In this document: positions 41,758 through 42,095 of the stretch, in pieces
Position numbering within the stretch: the stretch's first letter is position 1
How the letters are laid out: every line of letters starts with the position of its first letter
DNA from: Burkholderiaceae bacterium
Lineage (GTDB): Bacteria > Pseudomonadota > Gammaproteobacteria > Burkholderiales > Burkholderiaceae_B
Direction of reading: 5' to 3'
Length of the DNA: 42,095 bases
Assembly (NCBI GenBank): GCA_023653055.1
Contig: JAMNXR010000021.1
Location: forward strand, 1 to 42,095
Made by a program: the position numbers and the translations under genes
The notes under the pieces: model-generated
The model's input: only the letters and a program-made list of their open reading frames with translations
Databases searched by the model: none
What the model was told of the DNA's origin: nothing

Positions 41758-42095
41758 CTATACGTCTTTCTGCAACGCCATCTGAATCCAACTAACCTCC
41801 GAGCGACCGCTTTGATCAGGTGCTGAGAGACATCTCAGCACCGTCGCTCCGTACTCCACTGAGAGTTGGCGAATCTCATCTTCGGTTACTTCATACATTT
41901 CACGCTCGGCAGGGGCAGGTCCGCAACGTAAGGTTACGGCCAGTACTCCTCCCGCAGCGAGTAAACCCATCAAGTTTTTAAATGCAGTCGTCCTCAGTTG
42001 CGGTGCCAGATGCATCCAGACTGCACTCATCAAAATAAAGTCAAACGAAACACCTTGCTCTGAGGCAGCCATACGTGTGCGTTCAAGCGCAGGTA
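41758..42095 (-). CDS. SAM-dependent methyltransferase, C-terminal part (runs off window)
   Basis: The frame is open to the right edge, so only the last 112 codons are seen. FDFILMSAVWMHLAPQLR matches the post-motif-II region of class I methyltransferases, and LLAAGGVLAVTLRCGPA matches motif III and its loop. The C-terminus YEVTEDEIRQLSVEYG and VSWIQMALQ resembles small-molecule methyltransferases found near other accessory genes. The SAM-binding motif lies beyond the window, so the substrate class is unknown. Confidence 0.75.
   Translation of the reverse strand, partial: PALERTRMAASEQGVSFDFILMSAVWMHLAPQLRTTAFKNLMGLLAAGGVLAVTLRCGPAPAEREMYEVTEDEIRQLSVEYGATVLRCLSAPDQSGRSEVSWIQMALQKDV

Noticed and set aside
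1-42095. CRISPR arrays, tRNA genes and rRNA genes
   Set aside because: None was found by eye. The repeats seen are short tandem units without spacers. A tRNA scan would be needed to exclude a missed tRNA.

Overview
The window looks like chromosomal DNA of a Betaproteobacterium, most likely order Burkholderiales and possibly family Alcaligenaceae. The basis is two Bug/TctC-type solute-binding proteins beside catabolic genes, a DUF1045-type C-P lyase cluster, paired PhnE permeases, and moderate G+C. The assignment comes from gene content only; no rRNA or tRNA gene is visible.

Region 1 (1-945) has no large gene. It holds the 5' end of an ISL3-like transposase with its probable terminal repeat, a run of small hairpins and palindromes at 341-482, and a possible 53-residue minus-strand ORF with its own promoter-like and operator-like sequences.

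Region 2 (946-12167) is cell-surface biology: two tandem autotransporters with nearly interchangeable C-terminal halves, an FkbM-type methyltransferase, an OafA-like acyltransferase with a C-terminal SGNH-like domain, and an exported MORN-repeat protein.

Region 3 (12307-16956) is mixed housekeeping: a small exported protein, a low-molecular-weight tyrosine phosphatase, a DnaQ-like exonuclease fused to a UvrC-like GIY-YIG nuclease, a PNPOx-family flavoprotein, another small exported protein, and an LpxL/HtrB-family acyltransferase.

Region 4 (17038-28520) is a complete-looking carbon-phosphorus lyase locus. phnN and a DUF1045 2H-phosphoesterase-like gene run leftward; phnG-H-I-J-K-L-M and then phnC-D-E1-E2 plus an HD-domain oxygenase-like gene run rightward. 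PhoB-box-like sequences lie in the divergent promoter and before phnC. phnF, phnO and phnP are not in the window, and the HD oxygenase has no partner dioxygenase here.

Region 5 (28522-32773, minus strand) is a catabolic cluster: FCD-type GntR regulator, Bug receptor, UxaA-type dehydratase, and a hydrolase with the full residue set of fluoroacetate dehalogenases.

Region 6 (32907-38564) is a toxin-antitoxin and nuclease islet: mazF with a frameshifted or split mazE, an intact mntA-hepT pair, a NERD-UvrD-like helicase, parDE, a decayed HigA-like antitoxin, and a protein joining a Cas4-like Fe-S nuclease to a DEDD exonuclease (DUF2779). This is the most likely place for undescribed defence biology.

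Region 7 (38588-42095) returns to metabolism: a Bug receptor, a succinate-semialdehyde-type dehydrogenase, a Lys/Pro/Ala-rich membrane-anchored protein, and a methyltransferase cut by the window edge.
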